A DNA stretch of 18,852 nucleotides from JAHEJB01 sp041748175. Its GTDB lineage: Bacteria > Bacteroidota > Rhodothermia > Rhodothermales > Rubricoccaceae. The DNA lies in the NCBI GenBank assembly GCA_041748175.1, contig JBGTDU010000141.1, positions 1-18,852 of the forward strand, written 5' to 3'. The notes under the pieces were generated by a model, which searched no databases, had not been told where the DNA came from, and saw only the letters and a list, made by a program, of their open reading frames with translations. Position 1 is the stretch's first letter. Each line of letters starts with the position of its first letter. The translations under genes were made by a program, and so were the position numbers. Shown here one piece after another: positions 1 to 8,962 of the stretch.

Positions 1-717
1 GGCAGCAGAAACCGGCGCGCTCATGCCGCCGCCCGCTTGCTGCTCGGCGCGGTCCGCGATCACAGCAGCCGACAATTCCAGCTCGGCCGCGAGGTCCGAC
101 ATATCCCGAGGCAGGGCGTCGATGATGCTTCGAAGCTGCGATAGCGCGCTCGCATAATCGCTGGACTGCTCCAGGAGCGACACACTCGCCAGATCGAGTA
201 CGAGTTGCGTGTTCTCGCCCGTCGCGTCCGACCGGTAGCCTGCCAGCAGGTCCCAGGCCGCGTCGAAGCTCTCTTCGTAGAGGCCAGCGCGAACCTCCGC
301 AACCAGCGCGGCCTCCGCAACCGGGCGGGCCGACGCCGACGGGACGCCATCAAGCAGCCGCCGGAGCGTTTCCAGCTGGGCCATCGTTGCGGCGCGCTCG
401 CCCAGTTCGTCGTCCCGGTCCAGCCGCTGCAAGTGGGCCAGGCGATAGGCCGTTCCCGCGCTGCCCTCGGCGAAGGGCGTGGCGGCGAGTAGAAGGCGCG
501 CAGCAAGGATCTCACGACGGAGCCACGTCTGCCAGCCTTCTCCCCCTTCCGATGGGGACTCACCGCCGGACCTGGCGACCATCGAACTGCCGCCTCCGCC
601 AAAACTCTCGCAGATGTCGTCCGGATGGCACGTCAAAAAGGGCACGTAGTCCACCGTGCCGGTAAAAGCCCCGGCCGGAGGTCCGCTCCCGAGGTTCCAC
701 CACGTGTTCTCGGCCAT
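1..717 (-). CDS. C-terminal part of the secreted subtilase/beta-helix protein, separated from it by an in-frame stop; runs off the window
   Basis: This stretch is open in the same frame as the protease gene just upstream and is cut by the window edge. The first ATG after the TAA is at 717. The start of the product (AENTWWNLGSGPPAG, then TVDYVPFLTCHPDD) is the Trp-Trp/Gly-Pro pattern that normally closes a run of beta-helix repeats in secreted proteins. It therefore completes the helix of the upstream product rather than starting a new protein. Residues 60-235 are acidic and Ala/Leu-rich, probably TPR-like helices. A C-terminal secretion signal may lie outside the window. If translated alone from 717 it would have no signal peptide, so it is probably the tail of a broken gene. 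The other minus-strand frame here gives an Arg/Ser-rich shadow. Confidence 0.75.
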   Translation of the reverse strand, partial: MAENTWWNLGSGPPAGAFTGTVDYVPFLTCHPDDICESFGGGGSSMVARSGGESPSEGGEGWQTWLRREILAARLLLAATPFAEGSAGTAYRLAHLQRLDRDDELGERAATMAQLETLRRLLDGVPSASARPVAEAALVAEVRAGLYEESFDAAWDLLAGYRSDATGENTQLVLDLASVSLLEQSSDYASALSQLRSIIDALPRDMSDLAAELELSAAVIADRAEQQAGGGMSAPVSAA

Positions 718-747
718 GATCGTCAACTCATAAGCAGTCTCGCCGTT

Positions 748-3429
748 TTAGATATACCGGCCCGATCCCGATGGCGAATTGTTCGTCTTGTAAATCGAAT
801 TGTCGCCGCCGGCGCTTGATGAGCCGACGAACAACGTCCCGCCCGTGCTGACCTTGGTCTCGTGCTTCACGTTGTCGCGCACCACATTGTTGCCACCGTA
901 GCCCGTGGCAGGCCCCATCGTCAGATCGCCGCTGGAATTGATGGTGATGCCGTGGCCGGTGTTTGTCCCATTCCCCGTCACCGTATTGTTGGTGAACGAG
1001 ACCACGTCCGCATCCTCGATCAGCAAACCATGACTGGCGCTGCCGGAGACGGTCGTCTCGTCTATGGTGACATTGGCGTGGCGAAGGTGGAGACCGATGC
1101 CCGTCGTGTTAGAAATGGTGCTGGAGAGCAGCGATAACGTACTGCGGGCGTTGGAGCACCCGGCGCAGTTGACGAAGTCTGTCAGGATGCCTTTGCCGTT
1201 GTTCGTCAGATCGGTCTGGCGAATCGTGACGTTCAGCGCCGAGACCTCGACGCCGACGGTGGCGCCGTCGATGTCCACCTTCCTCAGTTCAGAGTTGGCA
1301 CCGCCGAGGTATATGCGATCCCAGGCTTTCTGTGGATCCAGCCGCGAGAAGGTGATGCGGTTGCCGTTCTCGCCGAGAATGTCTACCTCGTTCTCCAGCT
1401 TGATACGAGCAGCTTCACCGAGCAAGAACGTGGTGCCTGGCTCGATCTCCGGAGAGCGTGCAGTAGACGTTGAAATGATTTCTGATCCTCCCCGTAGCAC
1501 GTACGTGCCTCCGGACTCGCTGGCGAAGAAGCCGCCATCTGTGAATGTGACCGTCGCTTTTGCGCCTATTTCAATCGTACTGCCTTCGTAAACGATGATA
1601 CAGGAGCCCTCGCCTGAGGCTGTGAACGTCCCGTTCAGTACAAGCATCGGGCAATCCTGGCCTGTGCAATCTCCGCCTGGACGAACGAAGATTTCATTCC
1701 CGTCATTTAGGTCAATGGTCGATCCGGGAGGTTGGGTTAGCATACCCGCGACGTAGATGTTGCTCTCAAACTGGCCGCTATCGTTTAACGTGAGCGTGCC
1801 GGACGTTGTGACGGACGTATTCGGCAAAATCCAAAGATTGGTGCCGCTATACATGCCAGTGAGCGTCGCGCCGTCGGCGACGATCTGCGAGTTGGGATCA
1901 GCCTCGATCATCTTAATGATGGCTTGGTGGGCGTTGAGCCGGCCAGCACCACCCTCGTTCGCAGTCAGCCCGATATCGTCTGCGGAGTCTTCGAGGGCTT
2001 GCCGGATTACGGCCGCATTTGGGCGCAGAGTGCCATTCCAGACCGAAAGCATGAGGCCTATGGTACCCGCCACATGTGGCGCTGCAAACGACACTCCTGT
2101 CCAGTATTCGTATAGGGAAAGAAAACCGAAGGAGAATATTTTGCTCGCTTCACTAGACAAACCTCCACCCGGTGCCACAAGTGTGATTTGCTCGCCCCTG
2201 TTCGAGTACGGTGCACGCTCGTCGTTTGGGCCTGTGGCGCCGACTGCGATAACGTTTTCGTGCGTGCCAGCGTAGAATGCAGGACAATGGATAAGGTTAA
2301 AGGCACCATCGTTCCCCGTACCAGCCACGAACATTACTTCATGCTGCTCGGCGTACTCAATAGCATCCAGTACGATATCACTGGGTTCGCCACAATCAAA
2401 CAAGTAATAAGAACTGAAATTCATTACTAATTTGACGCCCGCATTGGCTATTTGATAGTCGACACCAGCTTCGATTGCCTCCGCCCATAAATCGAGCATG
2501 ACATTACCGCAGTCAGCAATTTTGTAAATAAGCAGGCGATTCTGATAACCGACTCCAGCGATTCCCATACCGTTATTCGTGTCTGCCCCCATCACTCCTG
2601 CTACAGCAGTTCCGTGACCACAATTGTCTGCGAAGGGAGATCCGTCGGTGAAGTCTTCTCCCAGGATGACGCGATCTTCGTCTTGTAAGTCCTCGCGGGT
2701 GAAATTATTGGAATTTAGACCAGTATCGAGGACGGCCATTACTACCGTCTGGTTGCCGCTTGTGAGGACCCAAGCCTCCGGTGCATCGATGTCGGCATCG
2801 GGTGTTCCGCCAGGTGGGTTCTGCCCGGTGTTGTTCAACGCCCATTGGTGGGGGTAGCCCACACCCGCTCCAGTGAAATAGGGGTCGTTGACAATGTCGT
2901 CACCGCTCTGGTTGGGGGTTGCGTACGGTATGACAGGGGTGCTTAGCGGACTAAACGAGTCGCTCAGCCAAACGTTTTGAATAACGATCGCGGGACGCGC
3001 GTGGGCAACATAAGGGGAAGACTGGAATAAGGGGATGACGTCATCGACTAGGTTGAGCGAGACTGGGACCTCCACCCGTCCCCACCGCGTTGCTCCGAAG
3101 TGACGGACGACATCCCCGTCGTACGTACTTAATAGGTCCGCAAGGTCCGCCGCCGTTGCGCCATCTTCAAGCTTGAGGGAGATCAGCCCAGCCACGTATT
3201 CCACCGGTTGCCCTTTCCACGTCCCTGCCAGTATGTCCCGGTCATTTATCGTTCTCCCCGTGGGCACCTGGGCGAGCACCGGTTGAAAAAGTGCAAGGAG
3301 TAGGAGTATAGTATTGGTGAAACACGGCGAGCGTGTAATTGTAGGTCGAAAAGTCCTGGTTTCGTTAACGGGTTGGAGTTGGGTTGTCGAATTTTGAGCT
3401 GGCGACTCAGCGCATCCTACGGTTCGCAC
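748..3429 (-). CDS. Secreted subtilisin-like serine protease (S8) with C-terminal parallel beta-helix, interrupted by TAA
   Basis: This is an extracellular endopeptidase. From a GTG start at 3429 the product has 893 residues. A hydrophobic signal segment (ILLLLALFQPVLAQ) ends near residue 54. A propeptide-like domain covers about 77-150. The S8 catalytic domain covers about 190-510 with all key residues: Asp235 (AVLDTG), His272 (CGHGTAVAG), oxyanion Asn373 (AGTGNDG) and Ser447 (GVSFAAPHVAG). Residues 520-893 are Gly/Asn/Thr-rich repeats of the right-handed beta-helix type. The start is uncertain: no in-frame ATG lies near the signal peptide, and the longest frame (from 3501) would overlap the lipoprotein gene by 85 bases. 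The GTG overlaps that gene by 13 bases, and a later rare start is possible. The TAA at 748-750 cuts the protein inside its helix. The catalytic region is clearly more AT-rich than the rest. Confidence 0.88.
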   Translation of the reverse strand: MRTVGCAESPAQNSTTQLQPVNETRTFRPTITRSPCFTNTILLLLALFQPVLAQVPTGRTINDRDILAGTWKGQPVEYVAGLISLKLEDGATAADLADLLSTYDGDVVRHFGATRWGRVEVPVSLNLVDDVIPLFQSSPYVAHARPAIVIQNVWLSDSFSPLSTPVIPYATPNQSGDDIVNDPYFTGAGVGYPHQWALNNTGQNPPGGTPDADIDAPEAWVLTSGNQTVVMAVLDTGLNSNNFTREDLQDEDRVILGEDFTDGSPFADNCGHGTAVAGVMGADTNNGMGIAGVGYQNRLLIYKIADCGNVMLDLWAEAIEAGVDYQIANAGVKLVMNFSSYYLFDCGEPSDIVLDAIEYAEQHEVMFVAGTGNDGAFNLIHCPAFYAGTHENVIAVGATGPNDERAPYSNRGEQITLVAPGGGLSSEASKIFSFGFLSLYEYWTGVSFAAPHVAGTIGLMLSVWNGTLRPNAAVIRQALEDSADDIGLTANEGGAGRLNAHQAIIKMIEADPNSQIVADGATLTGMYSGTNLWILPNTSVTTSGTLTLNDSGQFESNIYVAGMLTQPPGSTIDLNDGNEIFVRPGGDCTGQDCPMLVLNGTFTASGEGSCIIVYEGSTIEIGAKATVTFTDGGFFASESGGTYVLRGGSEIISTSTARSPEIEPGTTFLLGEAARIKLENEVDILGENGNRITFSRLDPQKAWDRIYLGGANSELRKVDIDGATVGVEVSALNVTIRQTDLTNNGKGILTDFVNCAGCSNARSTLSLLSSTISNTTGIGLHLRHANVTIDETTVSGSASHGLLIEDADVVSFTNNTVTGNGTNTGHGITINSSGDLTMGPATGYGGNNVVRDNVKHETKVSTGGTLFVGSSSAGGDNSIYKTNNSPSGSGRYI

Positions 3430-4568
3430 GGGCCTGGCTCGATTGTAGTGAGAGTCCGCGTGTCGACTCGCCAGAGGCCTGATCCCCCGACGTAGAGCCA
3501 TCCATTCATAGTCACGTGGAGTGCAGTGTTACCACCAATTCCTGTTACTGGCGTCGGCACCATTGTCCATGTCCCCTCACCCGGTCGCCGACGCCACAGC
3601 GCCCCCTCACCTCCGGAAGAGGTGGTAAGGTACAGGACGCCCGTTGGATCCTGCACGATGTGGCCGCCGTTTGAGGGATCGGGTAAACCTTCGATGAACG
3701 GCTCGAAATTCTTCCCCCCATCGTCGCTTCGGTACGCCGCTGGATCCCCTGACGATGTCGGAAGTGATGCTATGTAGATGACGTTGGGGTCACGTCCGTC
3801 TACGGCGATCGTGCGGGCAAGGCCTGACACCAATTGCGCTCGTAATTCCCAGGACAGACCTGCGTCCACGCTCCGCAGCACGAGCCCGACCTGGTTTGTC
3901 CCAGCATAAAGTATAGCGGGGTCCGAAGGCGCTGCCGCCAAGTAGATGATTCCGGAGAAGAGAAAGCAGCTATCCGGGGCATCCGGCTCCTGGCACGCCT
4001 TGATGGGCGGCAAGAGGTCCACCCATGTCTCGGCCCCGTCCGTCGACCGATACAAGCTGCCGGTGCCGAAACCGGACGTTCCTACCAGGAGCGTTTGCCC
4101 TGATGGATCTGTCCGGTCTTGCAGGAACGCCCTCGCGCGGGTGTCAAAGTCGATCCGAATGCCATCGTCCGACCGGAACCAGGTTTGCCCCCCATCAACG
4201 CTCTTGCTCACACCGTAGGGGAGGCTGTAGGCCACGGCGCTATTGGCGAAGTCGATGGCAACGTCACGGAAACCGCCAAAAACGGTACCGCTGGCCAGGA
4301 CAGACTGCCACGTCTGCCCGCCGTCCTCGCTACGAAACAACCAGCCGGAGATGTTGGCCCCAAAGTTGGCGTTGGTCCCGGCGAGAAGGAGATCGCGGTT
4401 GTAGGGGCTTGTGGCGACGGTGCTGACTGTGGTAAGGGTGTCGTCAGCAAGTCCGAGAAATTCCCAATTTCCTCCGGTCGCCGAGCACGCCGACGGAGCT
4501 GTCAACGCAGGCTCGTTACAGCCGGAAAAGAAGAGCAGAGTCCCGAGAAACCAAAGAGAACGGCTCAT
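3417..4568 (-). CDS. Lipoprotein with Asp-box (BNR) beta-propeller repeats
   Basis: This is probably an outer-membrane or surface-anchored propeller protein of unknown ligand. From the ATG at 4568 (a GTG lies one codon upstream) it has 383 residues. A short Sec signal is followed by a lipobox-like FFSGC, giving a lipid-modified Cys17. Five Asp-box motifs of the form S-x-D-G-G-x-T-W recur at about residues 79-87, 122-130, 174-182, 232-240 and 280-288. The last two are degenerate (SVDAGLSW, SDDGGKNF). The repeats fold as blades of a sortilin/sialidase-like propeller. No sialidase catalytic residues could be assigned, so an enzyme activity is not claimed. The gene ends inside the likely start of the protease gene, suggesting translational coupling and joint function at the cell surface. 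Confidence 0.85.
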   Translation of the reverse strand: MSRSLWFLGTLLFFSGCNEPALTAPSACSATGGNWEFLGLADDTLTTVSTVATSPYNRDLLLAGTNANFGANISGWLFRSEDGGQTWQSVLASGTVFGGFRDVAIDFANSAVAYSLPYGVSKSVDGGQTWFRSDDGIRIDFDTRARAFLQDRTDPSGQTLLVGTSGFGTGSLYRSTDGAETWVDLLPPIKACQEPDAPDSCFLFSGIIYLAAAPSDPAILYAGTNQVGLVLRSVDAGLSWELRAQLVSGLARTIAVDGRDPNVIYIASLPTSSGDPAAYRSDDGGKNFEPFIEGLPDPSNGGHIVQDPTGVLYLTTSSGGEGALWRRRPGEGTWTMVPTPVTGIGGNTALHVTMNGWLYVGGSGLWRVDTRTLTTIEPGPCEP

Positions 4569-4672
4569 CACAACGACGTCGAAGCAAAGTCAGCATCAAG
4601 GTAGAGTCTGAAATGGGAAATGCCAGGAGGTCCGCACTCTTTGCGGCGAATCGCCCACCCTCCCCTCACCCC

Positions 4673-6919
4673 CTACAAATCCCACGGAATATCCTCGTTG
4701 ATCGCGCGGGTGCGGACGCGGCGCATGAGTTCGTCATGCACGGGCCTTTCTCGGTCGCCATCGGTTGGGTGGCGCTGTATGTATCGCCCATCGGGCAGGA
4801 GGTCCCAGGCCAGGCGGTTGTCTTCCATGCAGTACTTCAGCGTCCTGGCCAGCCGTTTCTGCAGGCTCCGCTCGCGCACCGGCACGGCCACTTCAACGCG
4901 GTCTTCCAGGTTGCGCCGCTGCCAATCTCCCGATCCGATGTACGTGATGGGTTCTCCACCATTCTTGAAAAAGAAGATGCGGCTGTGCTCCAGAAACCGC
5001 CCGACGACCGAGCACACGCGGATATTCTCCGAGTATCCGGGAATGCCAGGCCGCAGGCGGCAATGGCCGCGCACAATCAGGTCAATCTTTACACCGGCAC
5101 GTGAGGCGCGGTAAAGTTCTTCAATGATGATCGTGTCGTCGAGCGCGTTCATTTTGGCGATCACGCGGCCATTGCCGGTCTTCTTCTGGTGCCGGATTTC
5201 GCCGCGAATAAGCTCGACAAAACGATCCCTCATGTCGCGCGGCGCAACAAGCAGTGTGTTGTAATGTTGCTCCGGCGCATAGCCGGTGAGATAGTGGAAG
5301 AGATTGACAAGGTCGTTGCCAATATCGCGTTCGCAGGTGAGCAGCCCGAAGTCCGTGTAGAGCTTCGCCGTGGAAGGGTTATAATTGCCGGTACCCAGGT
5401 GGCAATAACTACGCAATGTATTCTCTTCCTCACGAACAACCAGCACTGCTTTCGAGTGTGTTTTTAGACCGACGAGTCCGTAGGTCACATGGACGCCGGC
5501 GTTCTCCAACAGAAGCGCCCATTCCATGTTGTTTTTCTCGTCAAACCGCGCCTTCACTTCGATGAGCGCCGCGACCTGCTTTCCATTTTCGGCCGCGCGA
5601 ATTAGTGCCTGAACAATCGGCGAATCCTTGCTCGTTCTGTACAACGTCATCTTGATGGCAAGAACGGCAGGGTCGTCGGCCGCCTCTTCGATAAACCGTT
5701 GCGTACTCGCAGCAAAAGACTGGTAGGGGTGATGCACGAGAACATCGCCGTTTCGGATCTCCGCGAAGATGTCGGTTTGCCCGCTTCCGCCGCCCAACTG
5801 CCGCAGCCGAAACGGCACGATAGGTTCCCATGGCTCAAACGTATGCTCGGAAGCATCTATTTTGACGAGCGCCGCCAGGTCGGTCAGGTCCAGGATGCCG
5901 TCGTATTCGACAACGTCTTCGTGCTCCAGACCGAGCTCTTCCCTCAAAACAGTCTGCACGCGCTCGGGCATGTCCGCGTCAACTTCAAGTCGAACGACGG
6001 CGGCAAACTTCCTCTCTCGAAGTTCCTCAGAGATCAGCGCGAGGAGATCGTCGGCGTCATCGTCGGCGCGGCGCACATCGGCATTGCGGGTCAGGCGGAA
6101 ACTGTGGGCGCTCTCCACTTCCATCCCCTTGAACAGCACCCCGGCGTTGTGACGAATGAGGTCTTCGAGCGGCACGAAGTGTCGTTCCACGCCGGGCACG
6201 GCGAGCCACCGCCCACGCGACGTGGGGACTTTCAGGCGCGCGAAGTGCTCGGTGCCGCGTGCCGGATGGCGGAGCATGAAGGCCAGCGATAACGAGCGGT
6301 TGGAAATGAAGGGGAACGGATGGCCCGGGTCAACGGCAAGGGGCGTCAGGATTGGGCAGATGTTTTCGAGGAAGTGCGTGTTCATCTCAGCCCGTTGCCC
6401 GGAGGTCAGCGATTGAAAGTCGCGGATGACGATGCCAACTTTCTCCGCGACGAGGGGACGGAGCACGTCTTCCCAAACCGCCGAGAGCGCCGCCTGCATC
6501 GGACGCGCCGCCGCGACGAGCATCTGTAGTTGATCGCGAGGGTTCCGCCCGTCGGGTGACATGACGCGGACGCCTGCCGCCACCTGCCGCTTCAATCCGC
6601 CGATTCGCTTCTGGTAGAACTCATCGAGGTTGTTGGCGGTGATAGCGACGAACCTGACGCGCTCGAGCAGCGGCGTGCGGTCGTCCATTGCCTGCGCGAG
6701 CACGCGCCAGTTGAAATCCAGCCACGAAAGTTCGCGATTGAAGTACAGCGAAGAATGATCGAGCGGCGCTCCCGCTGGAACGGACTGCGGGATGGTCGCT
6801 CGCGGGATGTTGACCGCCTGGGGCTCAGGCACACGTGCGCCGTCGCCCTTTCGCTCCACCCGCTCCGAAAGGGCGACTTCCGTAAAGATGGACGATGTTG
6901 AGGAGGGCGAGGACGACAC
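4673..6919 (-). CDS. ppk1: Polyphosphate kinase 1
   Basis: The enzyme reversibly transfers the ATP gamma-phosphate onto inorganic polyphosphate. The product has 748 residues. The N domain with the nucleotide-contact motif (FNRELSWLDFNWRVL) lies at 60-74, followed by the head domain and two phospholipase-D-like C domains. Both family histidines are present: His488 in GLKTHSKAVLVVR, which is the autophosphorylated position by analogy with E. coli His435, and His645 in LEHSRIFFFKNGG (E. coli His592). The start is a GTG at 6919, giving a 55-residue Ser/Pro-rich extension ahead of the conserved core. In-frame GTGs at 6859 and 6832 are alternatives, and no Shine-Dalgarno motif settles the choice. 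It follows dnaG by 67 bases and may be co-transcribed with it. Identification is secure; only the N-terminus is in doubt. Confidence 0.96.
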   Translation of the reverse strand: MSSSPSSTSSIFTEVALSERVERKGDGARVPEPQAVNIPRATIPQSVPAGAPLDHSSLYFNRELSWLDFNWRVLAQAMDDRTPLLERVRFVAITANNLDEFYQKRIGGLKRQVAAGVRVMSPDGRNPRDQLQMLVAAARPMQAALSAVWEDVLRPLVAEKVGIVIRDFQSLTSGQRAEMNTHFLENICPILTPLAVDPGHPFPFISNRSLSLAFMLRHPARGTEHFARLKVPTSRGRWLAVPGVERHFVPLEDLIRHNAGVLFKGMEVESAHSFRLTRNADVRRADDDADDLLALISEELRERKFAAVVRLEVDADMPERVQTVLREELGLEHEDVVEYDGILDLTDLAALVKIDASEHTFEPWEPIVPFRLRQLGGGSGQTDIFAEIRNGDVLVHHPYQSFAASTQRFIEEAADDPAVLAIKMTLYRTSKDSPIVQALIRAAENGKQVAALIEVKARFDEKNNMEWALLLENAGVHVTYGLVGLKTHSKAVLVVREEENTLRSYCHLGTGNYNPSTAKLYTDFGLLTCERDIGNDLVNLFHYLTGYAPEQHYNTLLVAPRDMRDRFVELIRGEIRHQKKTGNGRVIAKMNALDDTIIIEELYRASRAGVKIDLIVRGHCRLRPGIPGYSENIRVCSVVGRFLEHSRIFFFKNGGEPITYIGSGDWQRRNLEDRVEVAVPVRERSLQKRLARTLKYCMEDNRLAWDLLPDGRYIQRHPTDGDRERPVHDELMRRVRTRAINEDIPWDL

Positions 6920-6986
6920 GAGAAAAGAGAGAATGCGCGATGTTCAGTATCGGCGAGGTGTACCCGGATGTTTACCTCTGGTGCCT

Positions 6987-8900
6987 CTATTCGACAGTTT
7001 CTGCACCCCACTCGAGGAACTCGCCGCGCTCAATCTGGATCTTCAGCGCGTGCAGATTTTGAAGCTCGGTCTGGAGTTGCGCGAGCTCTTCCCCGGCCTG
7101 GTCGGCCACAAAAATGCGGCGCTTTTGTTCTTCCAACGCCTCGTCGAGGCGGTCGAGTTTGAGCAACTGCATGGCGCTATTTGCGGCCTCGTACGGTCGC
7201 GAATCGAGTGTCGGAACGTTGATGCCCACCTTCAGACTCCAATTTTCCGACAATGCGTGAGCCTCCGAAAGCGCCTCAATGGCCAACCTCTGGAGATCGG
7301 ATCCGAAATCGCCCCGAACAAATGCGCCTCCGTCGAACATGCCCAGCTGATATTGCTTGATGATGCTCAGGACGAGGTCGCGCACGCCGCCGCTACTGAA
7401 CTCCTCGATTCCCATCTTGCCCAAAACATGCTCCACCATCGGGGTGTCATGCTCCAGCATGAGACGCAACAAGGCTTTCTCCTCCGGGCGCATCTCCACT
7501 GGAGTATCGGCGGGATGTATTGATTGCGCGGAAGTTGAGGAAATGCGGAAGTCCACCGACGCTTTCCTTTCCTCTCTTTGGCGCGTCCGCGCCGCGTCCA
7601 GATACTGGGAACGGAGCGTACCATCCGGCACCCCGAGTTCGGTGGCGGCACGGAGGATGTAATGCTCCTGCGTGACGGGGTTGTTGATTCTTGCAACCGC
7701 ACGCATGAGGGCTTCGGTTGTCGCACCTTTCCCTTCGCCTGATTCAAGTTGTCCGGATCGACGCGCCTGCTCCACGTAGAACGACACAAAGTCCATCCGA
7801 TCGTTCGCCAGCATATTTCTGAAGGCATCCACGCCGAACTTCCGAACGAACGAATCGGGGTCGGAGCCTTCTGGAAGCTGGACGATGTAGACAGCGAGGC
7901 CGCTGGAGAGTGCAACGGTTACGGCTTTTAATGCAGCGGTTACGCCCGCAGCATCCGCGTCAAAAAGCAGCACAATTGTTTTTGCGAGGCTGCTCAACAT
8001 CTGGACTTGCTGCTCGGAGATCGCAGTTCCGCTGCTTGCCACCACATTCTTTATGCCTGCCTGGTGCAGCGCGACCACGTCCGCATTGCCCTCAACCAGC
8101 ACCGCTTCTTCGGCCGCCCGAATGGCAATCTTCGACTGCATCAACCCATAGAGCACGGTGCTCTTTTTGTAGACCGGAGTGTCCGACGTATTGATGTACT
8201 TGGCCGGTTCTTGTCCGTCGGGCATTGGCGTTGCGCCAGGAACGATCCGGCCGCTGAACCCGAGCACCTTCCCCATTCTGTCGAGAATTGGAAACATAAC
8301 GCGGTCGCGGAAGGCATCGTAGTAGCTGTCGCCGCTGGCGCGCTGCTTCAGTAGGCCCACCTTGACGAGCACCTCCGGTTTGTACTGGCTTTCGGTGGCC
8401 GCATTCAGCAGCGCGTCCCAGCCGTCGGGCGCGTAGCCGATCCCGAATGCCGTGATGATCTCCGGGGTAAAGCCGCGATCGAGCAGATAATCAAGCCCGC
8501 GTTTCCCCCCATCCGATTTTAGATGATCGAAGTAGTATTTAGCCGCAAATCGCAGAGCGGAGTGCATCACCTCGCGCTCGTCTGCGCCCTGATGAGATCC
8601 TCCCTCCTCCACAATTTCGATTCCGGCACGCGCGGCGAGAAGGCGGACAGAATCCAGGAATCCGACGCCTTCCATTTCCTCCACAAACTTGAACAAATCG
8701 CCGCCACGCTTGCAGCCAAAGCAATAGAACAGATCCTGCTGCGCGTCTACAGAAAACGAGGGCGTCTTCTCGTTGTGGAAGGGGCAGAGCCCGACGAACT
8801 TGCTTCCCTGTTTTTTGAGCCGAACATAGTCGCTCACCACATCGACCAGATCGACCGCAGAGCGAACGCTGTCGACTACAGAATCTGAAATGCGGGCCAT
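6987..8900 (-). CDS. dnaG: DNA primase
   Basis: This is the replicative primase, which makes RNA primers at the fork with the DnaB helicase. From the ATG at 8900 it has 637 residues. A TTG seven codons upstream is possible, but the ATG places MARISDSVVDSV where the family normally begins. The CHC2 zinc finger uses Cys39, His42, Cys60 and Cys63 (CPFHNEKTPSFSV, then FYCFGC). The catalytic core has a TOPRIM domain with VEGNADVVALHQAG and the acidic motif LLFDADAAG, followed by LPEGSDPDSFVRKFG. The C-terminal roughly 170 residues form the helicase-binding helical region, ending in a Glu/Gln-rich coiled coil. The usual rpoD or rpsU partner genes are absent; the neighbours are a MOSC protein and ppk1. 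Length and motifs are normal. Confidence 0.96.
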   Translation of the reverse strand: MARISDSVVDSVRSAVDLVDVVSDYVRLKKQGSKFVGLCPFHNEKTPSFSVDAQQDLFYCFGCKRGGDLFKFVEEMEGVGFLDSVRLLAARAGIEIVEEGGSHQGADEREVMHSALRFAAKYYFDHLKSDGGKRGLDYLLDRGFTPEIITAFGIGYAPDGWDALLNAATESQYKPEVLVKVGLLKQRASGDSYYDAFRDRVMFPILDRMGKVLGFSGRIVPGATPMPDGQEPAKYINTSDTPVYKKSTVLYGLMQSKIAIRAAEEAVLVEGNADVVALHQAGIKNVVASSGTAISEQQVQMLSSLAKTIVLLFDADAAGVTAALKAVTVALSSGLAVYIVQLPEGSDPDSFVRKFGVDAFRNMLANDRMDFVSFYVEQARRSGQLESGEGKGATTEALMRAVARINNPVTQEHYILRAATELGVPDGTLRSQYLDAARTRQREERKASVDFRISSTSAQSIHPADTPVEMRPEEKALLRLMLEHDTPMVEHVLGKMGIEEFSSGGVRDLVLSIIKQYQLGMFDGGAFVRGDFGSDLQRLAIEALSEAHALSENWSLKVGINVPTLDSRPYEAANSAMQLLKLDRLDEALEEQKRRIFVADQAGEELAQLQTELQNLHALKIQIERGEFLEWGAETVE

Positions 8901-8962
8901 GGGGAAGGCAGAAGCGGACAAGGAAACCTACCACACCTCGCAGCTTCCGTTCCTTGGATTGT

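Noticed and set aside
60..602. A 180-residue minus-strand frame at the left end
   Set aside because: It is Arg/Ser/Trp-rich and out of frame with the sequence that continues the beta-helix. The frame from 717 to 1 has sensible composition and motif content.
748..750. Programmed stop-codon readthrough of the TAA
   Set aside because: TAA is the stop least often read through, and no stimulatory structure was noticed. Mutation or base error is simpler.
3430..3501. Longer start for the protease at 3501
   Set aside because: It would overlap the lipoprotein gene by 85 bases and add a basic stretch that does not look like a signal peptide.
4119..4604. Plus-strand frame opposite the lipoprotein gene
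   Set aside because: The minus strand shows signal, lipobox and five Asp boxes. The plus frame has no motifs and a biased composition.
5699..6292. Long plus-strand frame inside ppk1
   Set aside because: It is antisense to a fully conserved enzyme, has no start signal or motif, and is explained by GC-driven stop avoidance.
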